From Arthrobotrys musiformis (lineage: Eukaryota; Ascomycota; Orbiliomycetes; Orbiliales; Orbiliaceae), in assembly GCA_036971715.1 (NCBI GenBank), contig JAVHJL010000009.1:186001-250000 (forward strand): a stretch of 64,000 bases of DNA. The letters run 5' to 3'. Under the pieces are notes generated by a model. It worked only from the letters and a program-made list of their open reading frames with translations. It had not been told where the DNA came from and did no database searches. Made by a program: the position numbers and the translations under genes. Positions 11,592 to 24,735 of this stretch are shown here, piece by piece; positions within the stretch are counted from its first letter, which is position 1, and the number at the start of each line of letters is the position of its first letter.

Positions 11592-13872
11592 TTCTTCTTT
11601 TTCCTTTATTTTTTCTTCTTCCTCTATACCTCTTTCCCCTCTTTTAATTCTCCGATTTTTGTTTTATAATCAAGGAGATTTAAAGATCGAAAAATTTACT
11701 TTAAAAAGTTAAGATTAAATTTAAACTTAACCTTTATTATAACCTCGACGCCAACATCGACTGCAACACGCCGTCGACCCTTCGTCCCAGCGTCACAGAA
11801 TACGGCCTTTTGGTGGTTTCAACTTCGAATCTTCCCACCCTTTTCTAATATAATTTTTGGGACTTGAATCGGAACAAAAGAGAGAGAGAGATGGGAACAA
11901 TGGCAGAGTGAAGGAGGGAAGAAATAGGAACAGACCCGGGCAATTAATATTAAGAAATGGGAGGGAACGAAAAAACTCTAAGGATTACCATCCAGCTCCC
12001 TCAATCCAAGTTATACCTGCTTCTTCGCCCCCCTCCTACGTCCTAGGCTACCCGAGAGCACCCTTTACCCTTTCCGAGGAGGGGGAGTGGAGAGTAATAG
12101 TATCGCATATGCCCCGGCGACCTTCACTTTTCCCTCCCAAAGGTCCCGATGAATTTTGGTGGCAGCGGTTAACCGCTTTTTTTTTTTCCTCTTCCATTCC
12201 CTCAAAAGATTCTCTTGATTTATAATCCTCCTGCGGTTTTAGTGCAACAGTCAGGAATTATTACGCTACTATGCGACACAACTTTTTTTTAAACAAGGAT
12301 AGTTGGGTCTCTCTTTATTTCCTTTTTTTTTCTCTCTTTCTTTATTTCCTGGGGCTCTCGTTATTGTTAGCCGACGGCCGGAAGCTACTAACTATTCTCC
12401 TATTCTGTTTTCATTCACCGAGTTTCAGTAGAAACCAGAAAAACGAGGAGGGCGAGAAGTATGAAGTCTCAATGCTTGGTGGTTTCTGGTGTGTGGAAAA
12501 CGGAAGTGATATTGTGATATTACTGCTGCTTCAATAAATGCTATGTTATGTATGCAGCGTCGTGCAGAGGATTAACGAGATGGAGAACTGGTGAACCACC
12601 ACCACCACCACCATCATGCAGGGCAGCAGCTGCTGCATCGTTGACACCATTTCTAGCAAATAAGAATCCTCGATTTGTTCCCGTTTGACCTTTCGTCTGA
12701 GTAAGCTCCTTCAAGAGCAATCCGGAGAAGACAGAAGCGAAGAATGACAATCAGAACACGAGGAGCAACAGCATGTAAGAAGAAACGGAGAAAGCTCGCG
12801 AAAACGAAAAAAAAAGTGGAGCTTCCCCTAGTCTTTTTTGCCCCGCGTGAGCCGGTTTTCTTTTTTTCTAAAGGAAGAACTGTATGCAAGTTGACAACTG
12901 CAAGTTCCTCGTCTCTTTTCGTGGTAGAAAACAGCAATTCGAATTCCATGTATTACCGCTCTGGGCACTTTGTGGACATCATCACCTCACACATCGATAT
13001 CATGCATGGGCAATTTGTGATCCAAAGTGTGGGGGCCCGCCCACTAATTACTTAATTTAAGGTTGTGATCTAGAAGAAAAGTCTGCGCCGTAGGGGAAAG
13101 AATGAGCTAAGAAAAACCCTGGGCCGAATCCGTGGATGCGGTCTTTCGAGCTCTGCTAGGTAGCATGAACCAACTAACTGGCTTCGTATAATACCCATAC
13201 ACAAACCCCGGTAGGCTTCTATCCTCCGTACCAAGTCGATACCTGACAAACGCTCCTTCGAATCGGGAACCCGCCTAAAACGGCCTTGAAGCTCATTCGT
13301 TCGCTTTCCCAATCCTGACGTGTATACAGTAGCCTACGTCTATGACGTATGGATTTTTAAAGGAATGCTGCATTGCATTTTCATAAAACTAAAAAATCAC
13401 AAAATATATCTATACAGTAAACTTGCTGAGATGCGAAGGATATCACAGGTTTGAAACAACATCAAAAAGGGAGGTGAAAAGGGAATAAAGAAGAAAAAAA
13501 GAAAGGAAAAAAAAAAAAAAGATCATGTTAACGCCTATGAAACAGTAGCAGTGATAATATGTAAAAAAAACATATGCCCGTAAGCTGGGACCCTCCAAAA
13601 ATGTGTCTGTCTATGTGGTAATCGGTCCCAATAAAGCCAAATGTGAAATGTCCCTAGTATGATACAAAGAAAGCGAACGAATGATATCGAGGAGAATAAT
13701 AATAAGAGGTAAAAATAAGTGGATAGGTAATAATAGATAATAAAAAAAGATAATTACTGTAAAAGAAGCAGTAAATAGAGGTAAGGATATGTTTTGGTTA
13801 ACTCGATGAGATGCGGGTGCAGCCGTTTTCAAATCCATAAAGGGTTTGCAATCTCGGATGTTGCTTGGGCTT
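11592..13872. other. Spacer with low-complexity sequence
   Basis: This separates the start of the OSGIN-like gene from the 3' end of the histidine kinase gene. It has poly-T/poly-A runs (12178-12190, 12284-12292, 13506-13521) and a CCA/GGT trinucleotide repeat at about 12597-12613. A 69-codon minus-strand frame (12541-12750) spans that repeat and includes a Gly run, but has no recognisable family. I do not call it. Confidence 0.5.
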
Positions 13873-16800
13873 CTAATAATGTAAGAAATGCGAAAGATGC
13901 GTGTGCTGGTATTCGGTGATAAGATCTGATAAATCTGCCAGTTTAATAGGCTTTGTGAAAAATTTGTCACAGCCGGCAGCGAGGGCTTCCGCTTCATTGC
14001 TAGAACCGGTCAAAGCTATTATAAATGAACGTTTTGGTCGATTCTCCGTTCGTTCGAGGTCCCGAATCGCCTTGACTGCGTCCAGGCCAGACATAACGGG
14101 AAGTTGGAGATCTATTGATCTTGTCAGCGACCTCAAATCTTGTTGGCACTCGTAGCTAAAGCGCTCATACCCATGATAACTATATCGTATCCGCCAGGAC
14201 TCCTTCTAAAGGTCTCCAATGCCTGTAGCCCATCCAAGGCTTCACTGAACAATAGGTTTTTCTTGCGTATGAAGGTAGCCATCAACTAGATCCAGTTAGC
14301 ATCTTCCAAGTAAGAATGTAAAGACAGACCCCCGCTTAGTACGCACATTCATGGTAAGTGGATTGTCGTCGACCAAAAGTACCGTGGGCCTCCCGGATAA
14401 CAGGCGTAGCTCTTCGATGTCGTCAGGTTTGACTGATGATATTTTGACCGATGGCGATGCATTCGGCGATGCATTGTCGTCCGCCGATGCATCCAGGCTC
14501 TGCCACTGCGCCCACGACTTCGGCCTTAACGGATTGTCCTTCTCGATGACCGGCGAAGCAAAAGGTGGCCTGTCAATTTCAACACCTTCTCCTATCAAAG
14601 CCCCATCCACAATACCAGGGTGTTGGGAAGAAAGCGGGTGGCCCATATGCATCGGTGCTAAGCCTTTGCTATCCCGGTGCATGATCCCGGATATGCTCTG
14701 CATTGAGGCTTGAGTTTGAGCCTGAGCCTTTAATCGAAGAGTGTGGAAGTCTTCAAGGAAGGGGATCGATTTCTGCCGACTAGGTGAGGATGACATCGGG
14801 ACAGCACTCGACCCCGCAGCCAGTGCTATATGCCCCACACCGGCGACGTACACCACGGGTTCACTTGATGAGCTCCCAGATCGGACTGGTGGTGATATCC
14901 TGACGGCGCCAGTGGCAGCGGCAGCAGAGGATGAGGAAGATGCATGATTGTCATCTTCAATCGCGGATATGAAACTTTTCTCGCGGTCTCCTATAGGCCG
15001 CGAAAAAGATCCCCAGCTGCGATACATTCCCGTTCGGCCAGAGGAATTCGAAGAGTGTGATGAGCGCCTAGAGCTATGGGTTTTTGTTAAGCAGAAGAGA
15101 AGAGCCTTTGCAAGTTTCTTTGGTCCGCAAGGTTTAGATGCGAAGTCGATGATTCCGCCTTTATCCGCCAGCGTCAAGTTCGCCATATCAACCCGAGCAG
15201 CATTAGAACAGAGGATGATCACAGGTGGTTTCTGGCCTTTCACACCTAACTGCGACAGAAGCGGTGATATCTCGTTGGCAAGCAGAATGTCAGCCTTTCC
15301 GACGAAATCCATCAACGATGGGGCATTATCCTCCTCTTCAATGATGTTCATTCCATACCACTGCTGAGAGCACTTAACTAAAGACTGCTTCATGTATTTC
15401 AGGGCTGGTATTGCGTCCGAGAAACCTATGAAAGCAATGTTTTTCTTCGATGCAGCAGCCCTAGCCCTCGGGATCAATTCGAGCACTTCCTCTTTTCCTC
15501 CTGGGGTCGGCGCGACGGGCGCACGAACGGATTTGTGAAGGAGAAGAGTAACGACGACATCGGTGCCAAAACCCAACTTCGACTTGACATCGATTGTCCC
15601 ACCAAGGATGTCCAGGATCTGGCGAACAATACTCATACCGAGGCCTGTTCCCGAGCTCATCGCATTCTCCTGGCTAAAAGGAACGTAAAGTTTCGTTTTA
15701 AGGAACTCTCTCGATATGCCACGGCCGGAATCTGAAACCGTTAGTACGACTTTCGTTTTTTGCTCTGGTATAGATGGGCCGGCTTCATCCTCGTAGAACG
15801 GTTCAGCCTTCAATTTGACTCGAACGTATCCTTTGTCGGTGTACTTGAGAGCGTTGCCCACCAGATTCATAACCACCCTTCTAAACCCACCAACCTCAGT
15901 ACGAAAATGCCAGTCGTCAAGGGGATCGATATCGATTATAACTTCAACATCTCTCTTCGGATTAGTACCCTTCGCAGAAGCCCGTCTCGATGATTCGCCG
16001 TTTGGACTACCTATAGCATCAGGTTGGAGTGGGATTATGTCTGTTGTACTGCTGTTCTCGAGGACGATATGACTGTTGATCCCTCGAAAATCAAATCCTG
16101 CGAATACTCCTTCCACCACCTCTTCTGTCACAGCTGCAAGATCAACATCTTGAACAACTTGCGTATCAACCTTTTCGGGAGCGGATAGAGGGCTAGCTTG
16201 TGTGATTTTGCGGTCGTTCTGGAGTCTATTAAGTTTGGAGAAATCGAGCACATGGTTCAATGTATCCAAGAGAGTTCTCCCGCAACTTTCGATCGCGGTC
16301 AAGAAATCCCTTTGTAGGGTATCTAGTCGAGTGTCGTCGAGAAGCTCGGCAGAGGCCAAAATCCCATGCAAAGGTGATCGAAGCTCGTGCGAAATGTTGG
16401 ATATGAATGCACCCTTTGCACGGTCAGCCGATAGTGTGTCGAGCCGTACAACTTCTGACATTATAAGCCGCGAGAATGTCTTTAAATAGCTAATCTCCTC
16501 CTTTAGGAAGACTCTCTTCGTTTGCGTAGTCCAGACGAAACAAGACGCATACGGGATGTTGGCGGATTCATAGAGAGGGACAAATATACAACTCGTGCTG
16601 TCAGGGAGGAAGGCCGAAAGGTTCTTCCGTACATATTCCGGTCTATTCTTGAGGGTGGGAACTTCCTCATCCACAGAACTATTTGCATCGCTCCCGGGTG
16701 GCGAGAGCGTTGATTGGCTGCCATCTTCGTCCTCCCCAGAGCTCATTGTCCCCTCTCCGTCGTAGCTGAATATTTTACCTTGGGGGTAATGGGCAAACAA

Positions 16801-18547
16801 TTCGTCTAGAAAGAGGTTCCCCAGAGGCCCAGTTTGAAATGCCTCTTCTTCATTACTCTCCTCGGGTCGAACATCGAGGCCAAGTACTCCCATTTGACGA
16901 AAGTACGACGAACCTCCATTTCGTGTAACACCTTCTGACATTGCGTTTTCCTGGGCGACTTTACTCAAGGATCTTAAGGATTGGCTTTCTTCAGAGTCGT
17001 CAAGGTAACTCTCGCCAGCATCGATTATTACAACGCCTTCGATTTGCAATGCATCTCGGATGAGTCGACAGGCTCGGGAAAAGACACTCTTGAAGGCTGC
17101 CTCTGGGGTCTGCGGTTCCGTCTCTAAAGGGTCGACCGTGATTGTTGGGGCCGATGCCGTATTGGATTCCAGCGATGTTTGAGAATAGGCGGAATCTTTC
17201 GACAAAACACTTGATGCATTCGAAGACATTCCTGAATCCCTATCTGTTAAAGGAGGTCGCTCGGCGTTGATAAGTTTCCCATCTCCAGGAGAATCTTTCG
17301 GGTGAGGAGCCAGGGGCTTACTTCCGCCATCGCCTATGGCCGGGCTCTTCTGAGCCGGAGTTATCGTTCCATTCAGAGGTGACTCTGCTATCCTCTTGCT
17401 CTTGCTTTTCTGCAGGTCCGCAGATTTTCGTAAGGTTCGTTTGCGGTCGAAAGTACTGGTATCGACGAACACGGATAACGAGGCTTGCATTTGCTGTACT
17501 TTGTGTAACACCCTCTTTTCAGCCACCGTCTGGAGGTGCTTCATAACAGTATCCGACATCCATCTTAAAAATTTCCTGTCAGGTTCCGATAATTTACCAG
17601 GCTTCGTGTCGACAACGCATATAGAACCGATATAGTACCCCTTTTTTGTTCTTAATGGGCAGCCAGCATAATGTCGCAGTAAAGGCGGTCCGGTAACAAA
17701 AGCGGATTTAGAAAACCTTGGGTGGTTGCTTAAATCTTCGATTTCATTGATGGGAAGGTCGTCATGTTGCACAATTTTTCCAGCCATCTCTGGGACTGGT
17801 AGAACGGCACCATCTTGGCTTTTTGCGGTTGATGTTTGCGATAACCTTGGAGGTTGAAGGTCAACTGTAGTTACACATAGTCCATCTCTGCTTGGAAGAA
17901 TCACATTGCCCCCTCCAAGCCACAATTCGTCACCTGGGGTGCAAACCGAATTGTCGTACGGCTCTACTGTCTGTGTACATTCGCCAATAATCCATTGGGT
18001 GTCATAATCGATCAATGATATCATAGCCCGGTGTTTCCGGAGTCGTAGGGCTGTGAGTTGAGCATATGCAGTGAGAGAGGGGTCCTCTGAAGTTATGACC
18101 TTACTTGAAGGGGTAGTGCTTCGAGGCGGTTGGTAATATCTGTAGCGAAATTGGACCCATGTCAGCGCATAATCCCGGCCAAAAGCCACCATACCAACCC
18201 TCCTCAACAGTAACGATAGCGTCTTATTGACAACGGAAAAAATTAATTAATTTAAAGAAAAAAGATGAAGGAAAGGGAAAAAAGGAAAAAAGGAAATAAA
18301 AAGAAAATATAGGAAGAGAGGAAGAGAGAAGAGAGTATGAACAAAAAAAAAAAAAAGAAGCCTTCAGGGACCGACTACGAAAGCCGTCGTCGAATTCGTC
18401 GTCGACGGAATCAGCAGCGGCAGCAGCAGAACAATAGTGTAGATACCTGTATAGCTCCCGACTCCTGAGCATTTCAGCCGGATACCGCACGGCTTTGCGT
18501 TTAAGCGGGTTGTTGAAGTTGGAGTCTGGGATGACGTCGTTGGCCAT
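13873..18547 (-). CDS. Hybrid sensor histidine kinase (GAF-like input, HisKA, HATPase, receiver)
   Basis: This is a two-component hybrid kinase: His autophosphorylation, then transfer to its own receiver Asp and presumably onward through an HPt protein such as Ypd1. Exons 18547-18447, 18139-14347, 14285-14171 and 14111-13873 close in phase to 1415 residues. The N-terminus carries the fungal RELYRYYQPP motif, completed only by splicing intron 1 (307 nt, purine-rich), then a GAF-like region (SLTAYAQLTALRL, ISLIDYDTQWI). The H-box SNISHELRSPLHG has the phospho-accepting His at about 618. The N-box is NLVGNALKYT (Asn about 796), followed by DSGRGI and GTGLGMSIV. The receiver has VDDN (Asp 1291-1292), acceptor Asp about 1337 in IMDLQLPV, Thr 1371 and Lys 1390 in FFTKPIKL. 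A long Ser-rich linker lies between kinase and receiver. It is cytosolic: no membrane segment is seen. I do not assign a fungal HHK class. Confidence 0.93.
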
Positions 18548-21500
18548 CTTGGTTTTGAAACACCCCAAGCGAGCACCTCCTTGTGCTTTCTCTCCTCAAC
18601 TCGAAATTCCTGTCGTCTGTGAGCTTGAAGGAATGATATATTGCCCGGCTGAAAGAGTCCACGCATCCGGAAAAACTCTTTCTGGCCGTCTGCGACTATC
18701 TATCTTCGTTATATTCAGCATGCAAAGAATAACTAGGACCTTTTGGCCGGCGTCTAGGTATGGTTGCGCGGATGGGAGGTGGTGGATAGAGGGCAGACAG
18801 GTTTTTTTTTCCCTTTGCCTGGCCTCGTAAACAAGGCAAGGCACCAAGAAGGCCCAGTGGCAATCTAAACTGGCTTGTGCAGGAGGTCTAAAAAGGTCTC
18901 GGGATCGAACCCAAATTAAAAATCCGTAAGAGCACAAAGAGAAACAGTCAAAGAAGATATTAAGAGAAAAGAATAGATTTTGCGAAGGGGTCGAGGGAAT
19001 GAAAATAGAAGCCAGGGAAAAAAAATAAATAATAAAATAAAAAATTTTCTATCGCGGAGTCTCCTAAAAACGACGGCTACAGGGTCCTCGAACAGATTCG
19101 ATTCATGGCGGTCCGGAAATCTTGTTGCGTACGTCCTCCCCGTGCGGGTCAAGAAAGGGATTCGATTCTTCTAGGCTGTGTGATCGTTCGATCTTTCCTG
19201 TTACTCCTCACTTCCCATTCCTTTTCGATTCGCAATCGTGGAAAGTAGGGGTAGCATGCGTCCCGTAGGTGCCGTCTCTTGGGTGGTCGTTTCAGTGGCC
19301 AGTTATTATATCCGCCTTGTCGAAAAAGATGTGCATAAGCTAGGTGAGGCTCAGGGAACCCGGTCGTGGCAGCAGAGAAACGAAACGACAACGAGAGGAA
19401 GAAAGAGATATTGAGGAGAATAGGACCAGAAGGTTGAGATTCTCTCCTCACCTCACATCAACCAAGTTGGCCAACCCTGGTATTGGAATCGGATATCGGA
19501 TGTCTGGCAATTCGAGTCTGGCGTGGTTGCAGATACACGAATGCTTTTAAGCCAAATCTTGCTTGGTTTCGTCCCAGTCCACTTTCCCCGTCGCTGTTTA
19601 GCCTGGCAAGCTAGTACTGAAACATAGTCAAGCAATCGCGGCTTCATAACTTTTTCCAAGCTCAAATTTCCAACTTCTCGCTACCCAGCAACTAGAGATG
19701 TGTCGAAACATCGAGCTGAGCAGCTGGGAGACTAAGAAAGTCCGAGTATGGTGCATATGCCCGGATACACATCCGCACTGTGCCAGGGCCGCAGGAAAAA
19801 GTGGCCAAGGAGGAGGATTTCTGCAGCGGCAAGCTATCGCAGAATGGACAAGACCAAACAAACGGGGAAGGTATCGCCCTAGTCTGCCCTCATTCCTTTG
19901 TAATCGATTACATCTTCATTTTCTCTAGTCGTATATTTCTGGGACGGAAAGATCCATCATTACCATGATCAGCACGGGGTCACGAGAGTAACTCACTGGT
20001 TTCGGCGAGTACTGCAACGGCGAGTTTTTTTTTTTTTTTCCACTTCCCCTCCCTTCCACTGAGTGTCCGCTGAGTGATGTCTGTCTACCTTCTGTCCTGG
20101 TCAGCTAGCGTGCCTTGGAAGGAAGAGTCGTGTGAACCTGCAGGTCAAGTTACATGGCCATACATACTTCGGACGAAAAAAAAAAAAAAAAAGCGGAAGG
20201 AAAAAGGAAAAAGAAACAATAGGAAAACTGGAGGAAAGACATTTTCGACCAGTTGACCAACCACCAAAAAGTTGGTCGCCTGCTGCGGGTCGCGAAGTTT
20301 GTGTTCAACTGCAAGTTCAGGCAAATGAATATCATTGCTGGAACCAGCGTAGCCTTGAACTGTGCCAGTTCCCCTTTCGTGGTGGTTCCCTAGCTCGCAA
20401 TATCAGTGAACTCTCATTTTGCTGCTGGGAGCTTGGCCCCCGCTCTATCCTTCGATGGATGATATAATACAGGATATGTAAGTATGTACGTACGTACGAT
20501 GTATGCCCGCATGAAATTGAATTCCATCTCTATCGAGATACTTGAGTTCGATCCAATCAAGTGATGCTGCAAGCAAGGGCATTCATATCGGCCGTCTCCA
20601 AGAGACATGGCGTATTCCGAAAGAAGCTTTAGGTTTCCCATTGGACCGGTTCCCGTCCCCCCACCACCTTCGAGTAGCCATTGGCGGGAGAGCGTTATCC
20701 AACGTGGTAGAAGCCGTGTGGGAAGTGATGGCAATTCCCACGCATGGCCTTAAGCTTCCGTGGTGGCCCGACTTCCATTTCCTTGGGTAACAATGACGCT
20801 GTTGGCTGCTCATTGCTTTCAGCCCGGTGTCGCTACGGACCTCTTGGATTAGGTACCCATTGCCGAGTTGCGGTAGAGGGCTTGCGATTGTGGAGCTGGT
20901 GTGTGTCCCAAGTCATCGTTAGGTTACTGCAAGGAGGCAAGATGTGACGGCCTCTGCAGTTTTTCAATGAGCAAGGGGGCCGCTAGACTCCGATTCTGCT
21001 CGTGGAAACAAAAATGACAATGCCAATGCAATGACAACGATCTAACCAGATCTGACAACGGACACGGCAGATGCTCGAAGTCGATATGCACATACATCGA
21101 CGTACATACACGGTACATACGTATATGTATGTAGGCAATGTCCGTCGGTTATATCGAGAAAAGTTGGCCCCATCGGAGTTTTTCGTTTCTAGTCGATATG
21201 TTCTGCCCATGTGAGTTGAGCATGCTAACATGCTGGCGCGGTGCAACCAAGCCCGAATGCTGCCAGCTCCTTCGCAAACGAACAGCCGTTTGGGCTTACC
21301 AGGAATCATCGTTAAAGCGGCGTAACCGTTGGCCGCCAACCGAGTTCTAGAATCCATGGATTAATCATGTTGTACGAGCCGAGGTTTAAGCTTCCACGTT
21401 GTATGTCAGCAAATGTCTGTGTACGGCATAAATCGATTTCATTCGTCAACACTTTAAATTGTAATTGTAAGCCTCCAGACTCATCTTAGTTCTTCAACTT

Positions 21501-21703
21501 CGACATTTGAGCGATTGAGCTACATACAATAACTGCGCTCTTCTTCTTCTTTCTTCGCAGTTGATAAAAGTCCCTAATTTATATATCTTATATATCGGGA
21601 GTCGCACTCAGAGTCAGCAGTTTGTCCCCCAGAATCACTTCAGAACAAACATCCAGCCAGCCAGCTTGTGATCGCAATATATTGTTACCAGAGTACTTCC
21701 AAC
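18548..21703. other. Spacer of 3.2 kb with microsatellites
   Basis: Divergent promoters of the histidine kinase (-) and GST (+). Several poly-A or poly-T runs (20027-20039, 20176-20192) and TACGTACG/TACATACG repeats (20480-20500, 21085-21130) occur. An 82-codon open frame at 20542-20790 (+) begins at TTG and has no ATG or family motif. A TATA-like AT stretch at about 21579-21597 sits some 110 bp upstream of the GST start and may be its core promoter. Confidence 0.45.
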
Positions 21704-22592
21704 ATGGCCGAAACCGAGGCTACAAGTTCCACCCAAACCAAGCCAAAGATCACTTTGATCTGGCTCAATGAATCCCGCGCCCAGCGTATCGTCTGGCTCC
21801 TTGAGGAGCTAGGCCTTGAATACGAGGTCAAGGCCTATAAAAGGTACGCAATTCGCAAGCCCCTGATATCTGATATACTAGCCATAATATAAATGCAGTC
21901 ATGCATCATGATGCTATCATACAGGTGATTAACTCGACGGTGCATTTGAAAACAGGAAAGAAAACATGCAAGCTCCACCGGAGTTAAAGGAACACCATCC
22001 TCTCGGGAAGGCTCCTGTCGTGATCATCGATGGCCGAACTCTCGCAGAGAGCGGATTCATCATTGAGTACCTCATTGATAAATTTGGGCCCCAGTTCAAA
22101 CCCGCAGAAAATGACACCGATAATTATCTTCAATACAGGTGAGTACTTCCAACAATAAATGAAGAACGAGCATGTATAATTAACGTTCTCTTTAGGCATT
22201 TGCTTCACTACAGTGAAGGCAGTCTGCAGCCTTACTTGTTGCTAGCACTCGTAGCCTCGAGGATCAAAGCTGCCCCGGTGCCTTTCTTTATCAAGCCTAT
22301 CACTGGCAGAATTGCAGACCAGCTTTCAAAGCCCTTCATAACTCCGAATTTGGTCTCCAATTTCGACTACCTCGAAAGCCTCCTAAAAGACCAGCCATTC
22401 TTTGCTGGCAATGAGCTTTCCGGAGTAGACATCTTGCTATCGTTCCCCATCGAAAGCGCAGCTGGAAGAGTAGGCACTTGGTTTAGCAAGGAAAAATATC
22501 CCAACCTTTTCGCTTGGATGGATAGAATCAAAGAAAGACCAGCGTACAAACAGGCTAACGATAAGGTTGCGAAAGTGGAGGCTAATTTGTAG
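21704..22592 (+). CDS. Glutathione S-transferase (Gtt1-like)
   Basis: This is a GST that conjugates glutathione to electrophiles or reduces peroxides. Exons 21704-21843, 21956-22138 and 22196-22592 give 239 residues. The N-terminal thioredoxin-like domain starts ITLIWLNESRAQRIVWLLEE, matching the N-terminal SRAxRxxWLLEEL block of fungal Gtt1-type enzymes. HHPLGKAPVVIIDG has the cis-Pro loop and LAESGFIIEYLID contains the Glu-Ser pair that contacts glutathione. The C-terminal helical domain includes PFFAGNELSGVDILL, the usual folding motif with Asp, and ends in the typical YPNLFAWMDRIKERPAY. A TATA-like element lies about 110 bp upstream. Substrate cannot be told from sequence. The nearest gene downstream is the MAPR protein on the same strand, 0.84 kb away, with no sign of co-transcription. 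Confidence 0.93.
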
Positions 22593-23433
22593 TCCTCTAC
22601 GAATGTTTTTGAACATACGGGGTCGTTTATAGCGCTTATAGTCTATATATCTAATAGGTAATAGTGGGCGGAGATTTGCTTTTTAAATTTTGCATCTGTA
22701 CAGTTGTACTTGTTTTAGTATACTGTATATGTATAAGTTTGTACTATACTGTACTATAAAGGTATATATCTCCAGGTCTTGACCAACAGGTGCTCGTATC
22801 TGAAAAGGCACCTCCAATATAGCGATAATCCATAGCACCGGGTGGTTTACACTTGTCTCATAAAACCTCGACGCGAACACAATTTAATGCCCATAGATCT
22901 GATATGATGTCAGCGTGTGGAATTCTCAGTCGTGCATCTACGAGTCGACTTTGTATCCATGCATCTTACCGACTTTGATCCCACCCATGCTATACGTGCT
23001 GAAATCAACCGCAAACGATTGGTTCAGCATGGGGCACCTCATGGTCACATTCCAATAGCCTGAATATCATGATACAGCCCGAAAGGGACCTCGACGGAAC
23101 AATCGGGAAAGGTAAGAACACAAAGCTTCCTAACTTCCCCACACCAAATGCAATTTCAACACATAAAATCCGTAAATGGGGTACGTAGCACGCACTCACG
23201 ACTAAGCAAGTCAACGGCGTGACATCTTCCATACTCTGTTCACAATAAATTGGAATTCCCGCGCCCAAACCTGGAACCAAGAAAGAAAGAAAACCCTCAA
23301 GAGATGGAAACATTTCCAATCTCATAGACCGAAAACGATTATCTAGCATACTTCTTCCCCCTTTCTACCGCGCGAAAAGTAAATTTCGGACGCCACCTAT
23401 AGATATTGACTTCACACATATACCGACGTAACC
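22593..23433. other. Spacer between GST and MAPR genes
   Basis: These 841 bp hold the GST 3' UTR and the promoter of the MAPR-like gene. A TACTGTATATGTA-rich stretch lies at 22718-22765. I see no coding signal. Confidence 0.5.
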
Positions 23434-24300
23434 ATGGTACAAACCCGCCAGCAAGCCCGCGAGGCAACCCCGGATTCCAGACCTGCCGCGGCCTCCAAAA
23501 ATACGGAGAAGGAGACGGAGACGCCACAGCCGTCACGCCCGCGGAAGAAATCCAATGCGGAAACACTGAAAGACGAAGACCAAGTATCCTTCGGGATCAT
23601 TGACCTGCTCCGTATCATCGGCGGGGTTGTAGTATTCACCTGCATGCTAAGTTATTTCATCATGGGCGATTCCTACGTCTGGGGACACGATAAGGTTGTC
23701 AGGAAGTACTGGAATGGTGTCAAAAGAACTTTTGTACGCATTTGTATTCCCGAAGCATTCCTTTCGATATAATGATCACAGCTGTAGAACTAACACAATG
23801 TGTGCAAGACGAAACCAATATATCTTGACGAAGCCACGTTGGCGTTGTACAATGGAACGGATCCGGCGCTGCCGATATACCTCTCGATCAATGGAACAAT
23901 CTATGACGTTACGCAGGGGAGGGGTAAATACGGCCCAGGCGGTGGCTATTCGTTCTTTGGTATGTTCTTTGTAGTAACATCCGCGCCTTCCGAGTTTTAT
24001 TCTTCCGATTGTTATTCTTATATTGCGTTCCCTTTCTAACTGACGCCATTCGGGGGGACTTTAGCTGGTCGTGATGCAAGCAGAGCGTATATCACTGGAG
24101 ACTTCAAAAACGACTTGACCTGGGACCTGAGTGGGATCGATGAGGAGAGAGTTCAGAAGGCATTGGGCCATTGGGCCAACTTCTTTGCGGACCACGATAC
24201 CTACACATTTGTAGGTTATTTGGTACGCGAACCGACAAAGGCCCAGGACGAGGCCCCCGAGCCCGAACCCGAGCCGGAACATAAGCCTGATGAACTTTAG
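23434..24300 (+). CDS. MAPR/Dap1-like cytochrome b5-fold haem protein
   Basis: The protein belongs to the membrane-associated progesterone receptor family (yeast Dap1, human PGRMC1), haem-binding proteins that support cytochrome P450 and sterol metabolism. Exons 23434-23733, 23809-23959 and 24065-24300 give 228 residues with phases closing. A basic, Thr/Lys-rich N-terminus (about 1-45) is followed by one membrane segment, IIDLLRIIGGVVVFTCMLSY (about 55-74). The b5-like domain then starts at about 102: LALYNGTDPALPIYLSINGT, YDVTQGRGKYGPGGGYSFF and AGRDASRAYITGDF. The Tyr residues of the YDVxxGxxxYGPGG block are where this family ligates haem. The domain ends with a Pro-Glu repeat tail. Likely an ER membrane protein with a cytosolic haem domain; localisation is inferred. 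Confidence 0.92.
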
Positions 24301-24735
24301 ACTAGCGACGCGTGAAGGCAGGTAGGGTTTGGGAAGGGTTTATATCAGCATTGCTGTAGAACAATTTGTAGTTACGACATTCTAATCACGCCTATGCTCG
24401 CTTTTTAATTGACAAAATCGAAAAATCTTTGTCCCCGATATGCCTTGTCCCAGTATACACATGGAAGAGTAAAAAAAAGATATAAAAAGGAAATATTGCC
24501 GTAGCAAGAGAGGAAGAGGACGACCGGTAGAGGTAATTGCTGGAAGGAGGAAGGAAAAGGGGAGCATATATAGATCCAGTCTAGCTAGGCCGTGATGGGA
24601 TTCATTAAGGGAGGTCGTGCTTGATTCGAGTTCATGCGGATCGGTATCATATTCGTAATAGCAAACAAATATAAAAAAGGAAAAAGAGCCCAAAAGGAAA
24701 AAAAAACGATTTCTTTATTTCAAGAAATGCATCTT
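24301..24735. other. Convergent 3' spacer
   Basis: These 435 bp lie between the MAPR stop codon (+) and the eS25 stop codon (-). They are AT-rich and contain no coding signal. Confidence 0.6.

Noticed and set aside
12541..12750. 69-codon minus-strand frame with a Gly run.
   Set aside because: It overlaps a GGT/ACC trinucleotide repeat and has no family match or splice support.
18895..18975. Possible tRNA on the minus strand: a T-arm-like word GGTTCGATCCC followed by a T run.
   Set aside because: No A box, no D or anticodon arm, and the acceptor stem has no partner at the right distance.
20542..20790. 82-codon plus-strand frame that looks protein-like.
   Set aside because: It starts at TTG, has no upstream ATG or plausible splice partner, and matches nothing I know.
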